The notes below the pieces were generated by a model. That model did not search any database. It saw only the letters and a program-made list of their open reading frames with translations, and had not been told where the DNA came from. The position numbers were made by a program, and so were the translations under genes. A stretch of DNA of 64,000 bases from contig CP108400.1 of assembly GCA_045039925.1 (NCBI GenBank), positions 682,001 to 746,000 on the forward strand. Reading direction: 5' to 3'. Positions 24,331 to 32,816 of the stretch are shown here, in pieces. The first letter of the stretch is position 1, and every line of letters begins with the position of its first letter. The stretch is from Yinghuangia sp045039925. Its GTDB lineage: Bacteria; Actinomycetota; Actinomycetes; Streptomycetales; Streptomycetaceae.

Positions 24331-25964
24331 GCGGAGATCTCCTCGCGTACGGGTACGACGGTGCCCTGTGGGGGCTCGGGGGCGACCGGCGGGCGGGCGG
24401 CGAGACCGAGTCCCGCGACGGCGGTCAGCACCGCCAAGCCGGTGAACATGAAGAACAGCTGGGCGAAGCCGTCGGTACCGTTGCCCGCCTCGCGCTCGAG
24501 GATGGTGGCGAGGGCGGCGATGCCCAGAGCGCCACCGATCTGACGGGCGGTCAGGTTGAGGCCGGTGGCCCCGGCGAACTTCACGGGCGGCACCGACAAC
24601 GCGCCCGCACTCGACACTCCGGTGCTCACCGCGCCCATGCCGATGCCGAGCAGGATTCCGGTCGGCAGCCAGAACGACGCGAACGCCGGCTCCTCGGGCA
24701 CCGCGAGCCCGATCCACAGCGCCGTCACCGCCAGCACCAGCGAGCCGCCGATGACCGCGATGCGCGGGTTGACCAGCCGGGCGTACTTCCCGACCAGCAG
24801 CCCCGCGATCGCCGAGACGACCGCGCCGTGCGTCATCGCGAACCCGGCGCGGAGCTCGGAGTACTGCCAGATCTGCGTCAGGTACAGGACGCCGAGCAGC
24901 ATCCACGGGTAGAGCAGCATGCCGAAGAGGAACGAGACGAGGTTGGCGTACGCGTACGGCCTGCTGCGCCACAGTCCGACCTCCAGCCCGGGGCGCGGGT
25001 GCCGCGCCGCGCGGGCGACGGATGCGCCGATCAGGACGAGTCCGCCGACGATGCAGCCGATCGTCCGGAAGTCGCCCCAGTGCCAGGCCGAGCCCTGCGT
25101 GACGCCGAGCACCAGCGTGCCGATCCCGCCCGCCAGCAGCGCGGAGCCGACCAGGTCGGGGGTGCGCTCGCCGCTGCGGGAGTCGCCGGCGACACGGGTG
25201 AGGAACATGAGGCCGAGCCCGATCGGCACGGTGATCAGGAACACCGAGCGCCAGCCGAACAGGTCGACGAGCACCCCGCCGAGGCCGGGGCCGAGCGCGG
25301 CCGCGAGGGACGCGGACGCGGACCACGCGCCGATGGCCGCGGCCCGGCGCGCGGGCGGGATCTGCGCGAGCACGATGCCGAGCGAGGCGGGGACGAGGGC
25401 CGCGGCGCCGAGCCCTTGCACGGCACGGGCGATCAGGAGCGTCGTGAGGTTGGGCGCGAACGCACAGGCCGCGGAGGCGACCGTGAAGACGGTGATGCCG
25501 ACGCGGTAGAGGCGACGGCGGCCGACGACGTCGGCGAGTCGGCCGGCGGGCGCGAGGAGTGCCGCGAACGCGATGGCGTACAGCGACATCACCCACGTCA
25601 GGTCCGCGACCGAGGCGCCGTCGAAGTCCCGGTGCAGGTCGGGGACGGCGAGGTTGGCGATGGTGACGTCGAGCAGCGAGACGAAGGATCCGCCGCAGGC
25701 CAGGAGCAGCACCAGTCCGCCGCGGCCCGACCCGGCGCCCGCGCCTCCCGCATCACTCGGCGGCGTGCGCTGCCCCTTCTCGCCCGCGTCGTCCGGGCCC
25801 GTGTCCGCGCCGCCGGTCGCGGCGGAGGCGCCGGGCGGATCGCCGCCTCGCCCGGTTCGACTGCCGTCCGCGGCAGTACTCGCGGGACCGGTGCTCTCGC
25901 AGCCGGTGTTCTCGGGGCCGGGCAGATGGTGCGGATTGCCGTTGGGGGACGTGCGTGAGGTCAT
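24327..25964 (-). CDS. MFS multidrug exporter, DHA2 family (14 TM)
   Basis: A 545-residue transporter starting MTSRTSPNG, with AAAGGAG upstream. An 80-residue hydrophilic N-terminal extension rich in Gly, Ser and Thr precedes 14 predicted membrane segments. The antiporter motif is present in the first loop (LAPAGRLADVVGRRRLYRVG). DHA2 proteins export drugs in exchange for protons. A 19-bp near-perfect palindrome lies 16 bp upstream of the start, the position for repression by the TetR protein encoded further along the same strand. It is the first gene of the exporter-hydrolase unit. Confidence 0.92.
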   Translation of the reverse strand: MTSRTSPNGNPHHLPGPENTGCESTGPASTAADGSRTGRGGDPPGASAATGGADTGPDDAGEKGQRTPPSDAGGAGAGSGRGGLVLLLACGGSFVSLLDVTIANLAVPDLHRDFDGASVADLTWVMSLYAIAFAALLAPAGRLADVVGRRRLYRVGITVFTVASAACAFAPNLTTLLIARAVQGLGAAALVPASLGIVLAQIPPARRAAAIGAWSASASLAAALGPGLGGVLVDLFGWRSVFLITVPIGLGLMFLTRVAGDSRSGERTPDLVGSALLAGGIGTLVLGVTQGSAWHWGDFRTIGCIVGGLVLIGASVARAARHPRPGLEVGLWRSRPYAYANLVSFLFGMLLYPWMLLGVLYLTQIWQYSELRAGFAMTHGAVVSAIAGLLVGKYARLVNPRIAVIGGSLVLAVTALWIGLAVPEEPAFASFWLPTGILLGIGMGAVSTGVSSAGALSVPPVKFAGATGLNLTARQIGGALGIAALATILEREAGNGTDGFAQLFFMFTGLAVLTAVAGLGLAARPPVAPEPPQGTVVPVREEISA

Positions 25965-25979
25965 CCGAGTCTCCTTTTA

Positions 25980-25998
25980 CATACCGACGGTCGGAATG
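25980..25998. promoter_or_regulatory. TetR-type operator before the MFS exporter
   Basis: CATACCGACGGTCGGAATG is palindromic except for one base pair around the central G (CCGAC-G-GTCGG core). It lies 16 bp before the exporter start and next to its ribosome site, so bound repressor would block transcription initiation. Assignment to the local TetR is inferred. Confidence 0.75.
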
Positions 25999-26571
25999 TT
26001 AGGCACGCGGCTGACGACCCGTCAACGCGCTTTCGGCGTGGCGCCAATGGGAGGAGACGTGCTGAAGCGCTTCATCACGGGGCACCCTGGGGCGGTCACA
26101 GGGGTCGCCGATCATGCGAGGTCCGCCTCCGGGGCAGGTCACCGACGCGGGTGGAACGGGCCGCCGAGCCGGGCGGCAACGGGGTCCGGCGGATGCGGGT
26201 TGCCCGCCGCGGACAACGAATTCACGCCGCACGCGGGCGCGTTGAGTCGGTGGTGAGAGGCGCGTCCTACGGTGATCGCGCAAGGGGTACGCAACGGGGG
26301 TAACCACGGGGGTACGGGGAACGGGGGAAACGGCGGCGCGAACCGCCGTGGGAGCGGGAGGCCCAGCGCTCGACCGGATGCCGCGGGTAACCGCGCAGCC
26401 GGTCGCACCGCCGGACCGCCCGCTCCCTCCCCCGTTCCAAGCCACGCACCCCGCCCGGGGCTTGCGCCTTCAGCCCGGGAGCGTCAGGCGCAGCAGGTAC
26501 GGCTGGAACCTGAGGCCGCACGGGCGCATGGGCGGAGCCTCGGGGGTCTGCCGGGCAATGCCCTTCCAGCC
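25999..26571. other. Gene-free stretch with a G-rich run
   Basis: No convincing gene is seen in 570 bp. A 66-codon frame from GTG 26059, after GGAGG, has arginine/glycine-rich composition and no recognisable domain. Five runs of four or five guanines at 26284-26327 could form a G-quadruplex, and a 7-bp hairpin (ACGGCGG, about 26331-26350) follows it. Confidence 0.6.
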
Positions 26572-28248
26572 TCAGACAGTTGCGGGCATCGGGAAGCACC
26601 CGCACGCCGGCATGGCGGCCCGTCCGCCGGCGCGTCCGCCGGCCCGTGCCGCGGCGGCCGTACTCGGCTCCTGCGCGGCCGCTTCGGCTTCGTCCAGCAG
26701 TCGCTGCCGATGGGCGCGGGTGATCAGTCGCCCTCGCGTGACCACCGAGTCGACGCGGCGTGTGTTGCGGATGTCGCGGAGCGGGTCGGCCTCCAGGAGC
26801 ACCAGGTCGGCGGCCTTGCCCGGAACGACGGTTCCGAGATCGAGGTCCAGGAAGCGGGCCGCGTCTCGGGTGGCCGTACAGAGCGCCTGCATCGGGGTGA
26901 GCCCGGCCTCGACGAGGAGTTCGAGTTCGTCGTGGATGCCGAAGCCCGGGAAGCAGTACGGGTTCCCGACATCCGTACCGGCGAGGATGCCGACCCCCGC
27001 AGCGTGCATCTCCCGCACCATGGCGAGACGCCGGTCCAGGAACTCCCGCTGCTGCGCGATCTCTTCGGGGGTGACCGGCGCGTACACCCGGACCGCGTCG
27101 GCCCAGAACTGCCGCAAGTCAGGCGGGATGAACTTGAGCCGCGGGTCGCGGGCGTACGTGTCGGCCGGCGACGACATCACGCGGTTCACCGTCAGCGTCG
27201 GCGACTGCCAGGTGCCGTTCCGGACCCAACGGGCGTACACGCGCGAGGCCTTGGCCGGGCTGTACATGCCCGCCGCCTGGCGTTCCAGCTCGCGCATCGT
27301 ACGAAAGAACGCGCGCGGGTTCGCCGGGTCCATCGGCGTCGCGGCGATCTGGCGGAGGAAGCCCTCCTCGTCCGACGACAGCGGGACGGGGATGCCGTGC
27401 AGGTGCTCGAAGCTGCGCATCCCCGCGTCGCTGACCTCGTCGACCGACAGCCGGTAGACGTGGTGGCCCGCGAACGGCAGTCCCTGCAAACGGGCTTCGT
27501 CCGCGATCGCGTGCAGGCACTCCGGGCTGAGGTACGAGTAGATCTTGATGAAGTCGCAGCCGTCGGCCTTGGCCTGGCGTACCGCGGCCCGGGCCTCCTC
27601 GGGGGTGCCGACCCGCACGGACGGCGGTCCCAGGAGCGAGACGGTGCCGTCCAGGACGGTGCTCGCCATCACCATGCGCGGTCCGAGGAGTTCGCCGCTG
27701 TCGATGCGGCGGTGCACGTCGCGGACCTCGGGGTAGCCCCACATCTCGCGAACCGAGGTGACGCCGTTCGCGATGAACAGCGGCGGGACGATCTTCTCCA
27801 GCACGGTCCAGTGCGTGTGCGTGTCGGAGAGGCCGGGGATGACGTACTTCCCGCGCGCGTCGACGATGCGCGCACCGGACGGGATCGGCACCCGTCCCGC
27901 ATCGCCGCCGACCCACACGATGCGGTCGCCGACGATCACGACGGCCTGGTTCGGGCGCGCGGGCGCGCCGGTGCCGTCGATCAGCGTCCCGCCGACGATG
28001 ACGATCGCCCCCGCGTTGCCGGCGGCGGTCTCGGCGGCCGCGTCAGTGCCCGCGTCTGGGGTCGTGTCGGCGCCGGCGTACGCGTGTCCCGCCGACACCA
28101 GCGGTAACGCGCCGGTGAGCGCGAGCCCGGCTCCTCCGACTCCGACGGACAGGTGCCGCAGGAAATCGCGCCTGCCCGCGCCCTCACCTGTGCTGCCGAG
28201 TGCGCCGCCGGTCGGCTCCGGTCCGTCCGGCGTGTTGGGGGGCTCCAT
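26572..28248 (-). CDS. Tat-exported amidohydrolase (imidazolonepropionase/prolidase-like), TTA-containing
   Basis: The ATG at 28248 follows GGGAG; the 558-residue product has a twin-arginine signal (GRRDFLRHLSVGVGGAGLAL, cut near AGHAYA). The amidohydrolase core has the metal ligands DTHTHW, the probable bridging Lys in CDFIKIY, and His in GHHV and FEHLHG. The catalytic Asp is in ILAGTDVGN, and the C-terminal beta-sandwich ends with GKAADLVLLEADPL. It should hydrolyse amide or related bonds outside the cell. Leu48, in the signal peptide, is encoded by TTA (28105-28107), the rare codon read by the bldA tRNA in Streptomyces, so translation is probably development-dependent. A TetR-type box lies 169 bp upstream. 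Confidence 0.88.
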   Translation of the reverse strand: MEPPNTPDGPEPTGGALGSTGEGAGRRDFLRHLSVGVGGAGLALTGALPLVSAGHAYAGADTTPDAGTDAAAETAAGNAGAIVIVGGTLIDGTGAPARPNQAVVIVGDRIVWVGGDAGRVPIPSGARIVDARGKYVIPGLSDTHTHWTVLEKIVPPLFIANGVTSVREMWGYPEVRDVHRRIDSGELLGPRMVMASTVLDGTVSLLGPPSVRVGTPEEARAAVRQAKADGCDFIKIYSYLSPECLHAIADEARLQGLPFAGHHVYRLSVDEVSDAGMRSFEHLHGIPVPLSSDEEGFLRQIAATPMDPANPRAFFRTMRELERQAAGMYSPAKASRVYARWVRNGTWQSPTLTVNRVMSSPADTYARDPRLKFIPPDLRQFWADAVRVYAPVTPEEIAQQREFLDRRLAMVREMHAAGVGILAGTDVGNPYCFPGFGIHDELELLVEAGLTPMQALCTATRDAARFLDLDLGTVVPGKAADLVLLEADPLRDIRNTRRVDSVVTRGRLITRAHRQRLLDEAEAAAQEPSTAAAARAGGRAGGRAAMPACGCFPMPATV

Positions 28249-28416
28249 GGCCTGCTCCCTCGTTTGGGTGGCTACGCGCGGACCTGCTCCGGCGCCGCCG
28301 TGACCAGATGCTGGCGACTCTAGGTCGCGCGGAAGCGACCCCCCCAGGAGAAACACGCCGGGGGCACCTCAACTTGGCAGCGAACCTGACAGACGTCCGG
28401 CACTCGCACCAGTTAA

Positions 28417-28434
28417 TAAACGAACAATCATTTA
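28417..28434. promoter_or_regulatory. TetR-type box shared with the 59.4-kb tetR promoter
   Basis: TAAACGAACAATCATTTA has the same two half-sites as the two boxes before the tetR gene at 58789 (consensus TAAACGAAC-N3-CATTTA). It overlaps the 3' end of the merR gene and lies 169 bp upstream of the amidohydrolase start, in an AT-rich patch. Confidence 0.6.
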
Positions 28435-28856
28435 CTCATCGCGGGCAGCGGTTCCCCTCCGACCAGCTCGGCGAGCAACCGTTGAAAGTTCGGACACCCG
28501 GCTATGTCGTCGTGATCGCATTCAAGCGCGCACTCGACCAGGGCCAGGGCCGCCTCTGCCTCCGCAATGCGCTGCCGCAGCGCGGCCCGTTGAGCCTCCA
28601 TCGCCTGCCGCCGACGCCGTACGTCCGCGTCGGCGAAGATCGTCCGAATACTCCCCAGATCGAACCCCGCCTCCTTGGCACGCAGAATGGCCGCGATACG
28701 GAACAGGTCCTCGTCCCCGTACCGGCGCCGACCGCCGGCGTCGCGCGACGGCGCCAGCAGTCCCTCGTCCTCCCAATGGCGCAGCACGTGGGTCGCAAGA
28801 CCAAAACGAGCGGCGGTCGGACCGATGGCGGACTGAGCATGCGTCATGTCCGGCAT
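28428..28856 (-). CDS. MerR-family transcriptional regulator with Cys/His C-terminal motif
   Basis: A 142-residue regulator; ATG at 28856 (MPDM) or at 28847. The winged helix (IGPTAARFGLATHVLRHWEDEGLLAPSRDAGGRRRYGDEDLFRIAAI) and coiled-coil (RRRRQAMEAQRAALRQRIAEAEAALALVECAL) are classical. The C-terminus has CALECDHDDIAGCPNF, whose three cysteines and histidine may bind metal or sense redox or small molecules. It is divergent from a methyltransferase gene; the 72-bp gap holds a MerR-style promoter with an inverted repeat in the spacer. Confidence 0.92.
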   Translation of the reverse strand: MPDMTHAQSAIGPTAARFGLATHVLRHWEDEGLLAPSRDAGGRRRYGDEDLFRIAAILRAKEAGFDLGSIRTIFADADVRRRRQAMEAQRAALRQRIAEAEAALALVECALECDHDDIAGCPNFQRLLAELVGGEPLPAMSK

Positions 28857-28890
28857 TAACGCGCGCGCCCGAGGACCGTGTCCAGCGCGC

Positions 28891-28921
28891 TTGACTTCAG
28901 GCCAACCTGAACTTGCACGCT
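28891..28921 (+). promoter_or_regulatory. MerR-type promoter of the methyltransferase gene
   Basis: TTGACT (28891-28896) is followed by a 19-bp spacer and CACGCT at the -10 position. The spacer includes the perfect inverted repeat TTCAGG-CCAA-CCTGAA (28896-28911). Over-long spacers with a dyad are the hallmark of MerR-activated promoters. The -10 match is weak, as expected for an activated promoter. Confidence 0.6.
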
Positions 28922-28928
28922 GAGCCAC

Positions 28929-29705
28929 ATGTCCACACACCCCGACCCCGACCGCGCGAAGGCCCTGATCGCGCTGCTCGACGCCGTAGACGCCGCCCCC
29001 GGGGCCGCCGAGTTGCGCGAGCGGTCGTACCAACTCCTCGGCACAGCAGCCACCACCGCAGTGGCCGACGTAGGGTGCGGAGCCGGGCGCGCGGTCGCGG
29101 AACTCCGCGAACGCGGCGTCCGCGCCACGGGCGTCGACCCCGACCCGACCATGCTGGAGGCGGCCCGGAGCCGCTTCCCGGACGCCGACTTCCGCCCCGG
29201 AAACGCATACGCCCTGCCGTTCCGCGACGGCGAACTCACCGGCTACCGCGCCGACAAGGTCTTCCACGAACTCGACGACCCGGCCCGGGCCCTGGCCGAA
29301 GCCACCCGTGTCCTCGCCCCCGGCGGCCGCATCGTCCTGGTCGGCCAGGACTGGGACACGGTGGTCGTCGACTCCGACGACGCGGCGCTGACCCGGACGA
29401 TCGTGCACGCACGCGCCGACCTGGTGACCTCCCCGCGCGCCGCCCGCCGCTACCGCAACCTGCTCGTGGACGCGGGCTGCACCGACATCGCCGTCGAAGC
29501 GCACACGGCAGTCTTCACCGACGGCATCGCACTCGCACTACTGGAAGGCATCGCCCAAGCCACCGCAAACGCCGGCCTGGTCCCCACAGCCGCCGCCGAA
29601 TCCTGGACCGCCGAGCAACGCCAACGAGCCACAGACAACCGCCTGTTCGTCGCCATCCCCATGTTCCTCACCGCAGCAACCACCCCAAATCCCCCACCCG
29701 CCTGA
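28929..29705 (+). CDS. Class I SAM-dependent methyltransferase
   Basis: A 258-residue enzyme. The SAM motif VADVGCGAGRAVAELRERG is at about residues 44-62, the acidic loop GVDPD at about 67-71, and GNAYALPFRDGELTGYRADKVFHELDDPARALAEATRVLAPGGRIVLVG follows as motifs II-III. It is divergent from the merR gene, which probably activates it. The acceptor substrate cannot be told from sequence; small molecules are typical for this UbiE-like type. Confidence 0.88.
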   Translation: MSTHPDPDRAKALIALLDAVDAAPGAAELRERSYQLLGTAATTAVADVGCGAGRAVAELRERGVRATGVDPDPTMLEAARSRFPDADFRPGNAYALPFRDGELTGYRADKVFHELDDPARALAEATRVLAPGGRIVLVGQDWDTVVVDSDDAALTRTIVHARADLVTSPRAARRYRNLLVDAGCTDIAVEAHTAVFTDGIALALLEGIAQATANAGLVPTAAAESWTAEQRQRATDNRLFVAIPMFLTAATTPNPPPA

Positions 29706-29713
29706 CACCCGCC

Positions 29714-29750
29714 CGTCAGTCGGGGTCCGGCAATTGCCCAACCCCGCACC
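29714..29750 (-). terminator. Terminator-like hairpin repeat, copy 1
   Basis: A CGGGGT...ACCCCG stem immediately after the stop of the small gene at 29751. About 32 of 37 bases match copy 2 at 30094-30130; most differences fall in the loop. Confidence 0.6.
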
Positions 29751-30023
29751 TCAGACCTCACCCCCACCCTCGGAGTGCGACCACGAGACCATCTCGATCA
29801 GCCCCTCCGCGAAGGCGGGATCCACCCCGGGCATGGCGTGGATGATCCGTACGAACTCGGCACTCTGGTCCGCGGTCATACCGCACAGATCACCCGCCAA
29901 GGACTCGCCCCATAAGACGGCAAACCGGGGTTCGAGGATCTCGCCCGGTGCGGCCTCGATGGTCCACGCCAGGTTGACCAACGCCGCGGCCAACACCTCT
30001 GTCAACGACCGCTCGTCGCTCAT
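29751..30023 (-). CDS. Small acidic hypothetical protein, TTA-containing
   Basis: A 90-residue protein starting MSDERSLTE after a strong GGGAGG. It is acidic and largely helical (LTEVLAAALVNLAWTIEAAP, ADQSAEFVRIIHAMPGVDPAFAEGLIEMVSW), without signal or membrane segment. Leu37 is a TTA codon (29913-29915), so its translation may depend on the bldA tRNA. It lies downstream of the large BTAD regulator on the same strand and is bracketed by two copies of a 37-bp hairpin repeat. No family recognised. Confidence 0.65.
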   Translation of the reverse strand: MSDERSLTEVLAAALVNLAWTIEAAPGEILEPRFAVLWGESLAGDLCGMTADQSAEFVRIIHAMPGVDPAFAEGLIEMVSWSHSEGGGEV

Positions 30024-30093
30024 CGGCTCCCTCCCGGTCGGCAGCGCGGGGCTATCGTGCACCACTCGTCCGACAGGGCGGTTCCACGCCGTC

Positions 30094-30130
30094 CGTCGGT
30101 CGGGGTCCGGCGACTACCCAACCCCGCGCC
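30094..30130 (-). terminator. Terminator-like hairpin repeat, copy 2
   Basis: The same CGGGGT...ACCCCG stem lies four bases past the stop of the BTAD regulator, so both copies stand directly 3' of genes on the minus strand. Confidence 0.6.
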
Positions 30131-30134
30131 GGCG

Positions 30135-32816
30135 CTACATCGTCGCGAATACGGCGAGGCGGTACCGGGCCTCGGTCGCGGCGTCGAGCCAGCGGTCCCG
30201 GGGGCCGACCACCCATTCCTCCGGGCCGGTCTCCGGCAGGAGGATCGCGTCTGCCACCGCGAGGAGTTCGCGCAATATCCGGGTCTCCCCTGGGACGTCT
30301 CCGCGCGCCGCGGCCTGCCGTGCGCGGGCGAGCGCGTCCTCGGCCGCCGCGATGTCGAGGTACGAGCCTTCCGGCAGCCGCAGCCGGTACGCCCCGTCCT
30401 CGAACGGCACGAACTCCGAAGCCCCGCGCCGCCCCCGCCCCGGCTCCAGGAACCGGCGCAGCTTGTAGACCGCGGTCTGCAAGCGGTGGAACGCGGCATC
30501 CGCAGGGGCGTCCGGCCACATCGCCGCGGCCAGCACCTCGCGGTGCACCGGACGGCCCGCGTGCAGGGCCAGGAGCCGGAACAGCACCCGGCTCTGCGGC
30601 GTGAGGGTCAGCAAATCCAGCGGTCGGCCGCCCAACCGCACCGTGAAGCCGCCGAAACACCGAATATCCACCGGCGCCGCCGGGGCCGCCCCGGCGTCGC
30701 GCCGCGACCGCAGGAAGGCGTGCAAGTGGATCCCGAGCCGCTCGGCGTCCGCCACAAGCGTGTCGTAGTCGGAGCCCGGAGTGGCCGGTTCGGCGAGCAG
30801 GCGCGCGCAGCGGGCGATCACCGACGCGCCGGGCAACTCCCAGCGCACGGCCTCGGCCTCCGCACGCAACGCGAGTTCGCCCGCTCCGGGTTCCGCGAGC
30901 TGCGCGCGGGCCAGGGCCCCGAAGGCTAGTGCCCACGGCGCCGCCGCGGTCATACCCGCTGCCGCGAACCCCCGTGCGGCGGCGTCCAGTGCGGCCGGGT
31001 CGGGTTCCCCGCGCAGGATCCCCGCGCAGGCGTCCATGTGCCCCGCCAGCGCCGCGCCCCAGGCGTCGCCCAGGCGTTCGCACGCAACGCGCACGGCCCC
31101 GGCCTCGCGCCGGTACTCGTCGGCGCCCGTCAGCGTCAGCCCGGCCCGCGCAATCCGGGCCAGCCACACCGGACCCACCATCGCGACCCGCTGGGCCGCC
31201 TGCTCGACCACCCGTACATCACACCCGTGCCCCGCGAGCAACGCCGCCAGCACACCGAACAGTTCAGCCGCCGCAACCGGCGGCCCGTCGAGCTCGCGCG
31301 GGTACGCGTCGAACGCGGCGATCGCCGCCCGATAGTCGCCGGTCCCCATGAGTGCGACGGCGCGCACGATCTCGCCCTCGGCGCCACGCGGGAGTTCGGG
31401 CACATCGGCCAGCCGCAGCGGGCCGTCCATGATGCCGTTGATCGCCTCTGCGGAAGCGCGCAGCGACTCCTCCTCGGGCTCCGCGAACACCTCCGAGTCC
31501 CCGGCCACCATGCGCGCCGCCTGGCGGTCGACGGGGCGGGCGGGACCGGCCAGCGTACGCAGCATCCCGTGCCAGTGCTCCGGCACCGCCGCGGCGATCA
31601 CCAGCGGGTTGCGGTCCATGAGTTCGCGAATCGCGGTGCGATCCCGCGCGAGGTACGCCGCCCACGCCGCGCCCACCGGGTCCCCCGCCTCCCGCATGGG
31701 GCGTACGGCGGCGGCGAACACACCCTGTGCAGCCGGGTCGGTGGTCGCAAACCGATGGACGAGCAGGTGGCGCAGAAGTATCTCCCCGACGTACTCGGCG
31801 CCCTTCCGTACGAGCACTCCCGCCCGTTCCGCCCGCCGCAACATCGCCGCCGCCTCGGCTCGGGCCGCCGGGCTGTCGGACCCGGCGCAGTTGGCCGCCG
31901 TAGGGCCGTTCATGATCGCCGTCCGCGTGAGGAACGCCACCAGATCCGGATCCAGTCCGTCGAGGATCTGGCGGTCGAGGTACCCCGCGGCAAAAGGCAC
32001 CCCAGGGGCAGTAAGTGTGAGTCGGGCCTGACGCGCGCTCAGATCCCGCGTACAGAGCAGGTATTCGTGCAGCGGGGCGGCCCATCCACCGGTGAGCCAG
32101 GTCGCATCCCAGGCCAGCACAGGATCCGGCGGCCTGCCGTGCACATCGGTGAACAGCCGGTCGACCTCCCACCACCGCAGGCGCAGGTCGTCGGCGCCGA
32201 TGACAACCGTGTGCGCGAGTTCGGCGCGGGAAAGATTGAGCGCGGCGACGGGGCGGGTACCCACCAGCAGCCGCGGCGGTCGCGCGGCTGCCGCCAGGGA
32301 CTCGAAGACCTCCGCGGCGTGCGGCAGATGATGAAGATCATCGACAACCACAAGCGCGTCGCCGTCGTCGGCAGACCCACCTATATCCGCACAGATCTCC
32401 CGCGCCGACCGGTCGTCGCCCGGGCCGCACCTGATACGCCGGACCCGGCCGGCCCAGGTGGCGGCGTACTGGTCGAGAAGCGTGGTCTTGCCGTGCCCGG
32501 CAGTGGCCGTAAGCAGAACGGGACGGCGGTCGAGTACAGCGTCGAGTTGCGCGTTCAGCCGCGGCCGGACGAGCGTCTCCGGCACCGGCCCCGGCCTGGA
32601 CCGATTCCCGGCCGCCACCCGCTCCCCGGCACCGTCTGCCCTGTCCGAAACAGGTCCACCCGTGTCCCCGGGCTCCTGCCCGCGCGGTTTGGCATTCGGC
32701 CGCCCTGCGCCCCCGGCTTCCGCCGGACCCCGTCGCGCCACGTCGGCGTCTCCCCAACTCCCTGAGCCGCGGTCACCCCCACGGCCCGATGCCTTGGAGG
32801 ATGAGGATTCTGGCAT
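30135..32816 (-). CDS. Large ATPase regulator with C-terminal winged helix and BTAD domain
   Basis: About 893 residues if ATG 32816 is the start; a GTG at 32879 is possible and neither has a good ribosome site. A disordered 75-residue N-terminus precedes a STAND-type NTPase with Walker A TATAGHGKTT and Walker B ALVVVDDLHH. A MalT-like helical region of about 450 residues follows, and then an OmpR-type winged helix (FGGFTVRLGGRPLDLLTLTPQSRVLFRLLALHAGRPVHREVLAAAMWPD) and a BTAD domain at the C-terminus. SARP/AfsR regulators carry the DNA-binding and BTAD parts first; here the order is reversed. It should be a signal- and ATP-dependent transcription activator. The target is unknown. Confidence 0.85.
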   Translation of the reverse strand: MPESSSSKASGRGGDRGSGSWGDADVARRGPAEAGGAGRPNAKPRGQEPGDTGGPVSDRADGAGERVAAGNRSRPGPVPETLVRPRLNAQLDAVLDRRPVLLTATAGHGKTTLLDQYAATWAGRVRRIRCGPGDDRSAREICADIGGSADDGDALVVVDDLHHLPHAAEVFESLAAAARPPRLLVGTRPVAALNLSRAELAHTVVIGADDLRLRWWEVDRLFTDVHGRPPDPVLAWDATWLTGGWAAPLHEYLLCTRDLSARQARLTLTAPGVPFAAGYLDRQILDGLDPDLVAFLTRTAIMNGPTAANCAGSDSPAARAEAAAMLRRAERAGVLVRKGAEYVGEILLRHLLVHRFATTDPAAQGVFAAAVRPMREAGDPVGAAWAAYLARDRTAIRELMDRNPLVIAAAVPEHWHGMLRTLAGPARPVDRQAARMVAGDSEVFAEPEEESLRASAEAINGIMDGPLRLADVPELPRGAEGEIVRAVALMGTGDYRAAIAAFDAYPRELDGPPVAAAELFGVLAALLAGHGCDVRVVEQAAQRVAMVGPVWLARIARAGLTLTGADEYRREAGAVRVACERLGDAWGAALAGHMDACAGILRGEPDPAALDAAARGFAAAGMTAAAPWALAFGALARAQLAEPGAGELALRAEAEAVRWELPGASVIARCARLLAEPATPGSDYDTLVADAERLGIHLHAFLRSRRDAGAAPAAPVDIRCFGGFTVRLGGRPLDLLTLTPQSRVLFRLLALHAGRPVHREVLAAAMWPDAPADAAFHRLQTAVYKLRRFLEPGRGRRGASEFVPFEDGAYRLRLPEGSYLDIAAAEDALARARQAAARGDVPGETRILRELLAVADAILLPETGPEEWVVGPRDRWLDAATEARYRLAVFATM

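Noticed and set aside
26059..26256. 66-codon frame after GGAGG in the gap beside the exporter promoter
   Set aside because: Arg/Gly/Pro-rich composition, no domain, and it contains no sign of conservation that can be judged from one sequence.
29930..29950. tRNA-like GGTTCGA motif
   Set aside because: The motif lies inside the small gene at 29751 and no acceptor or anticodon stem can be built around it.
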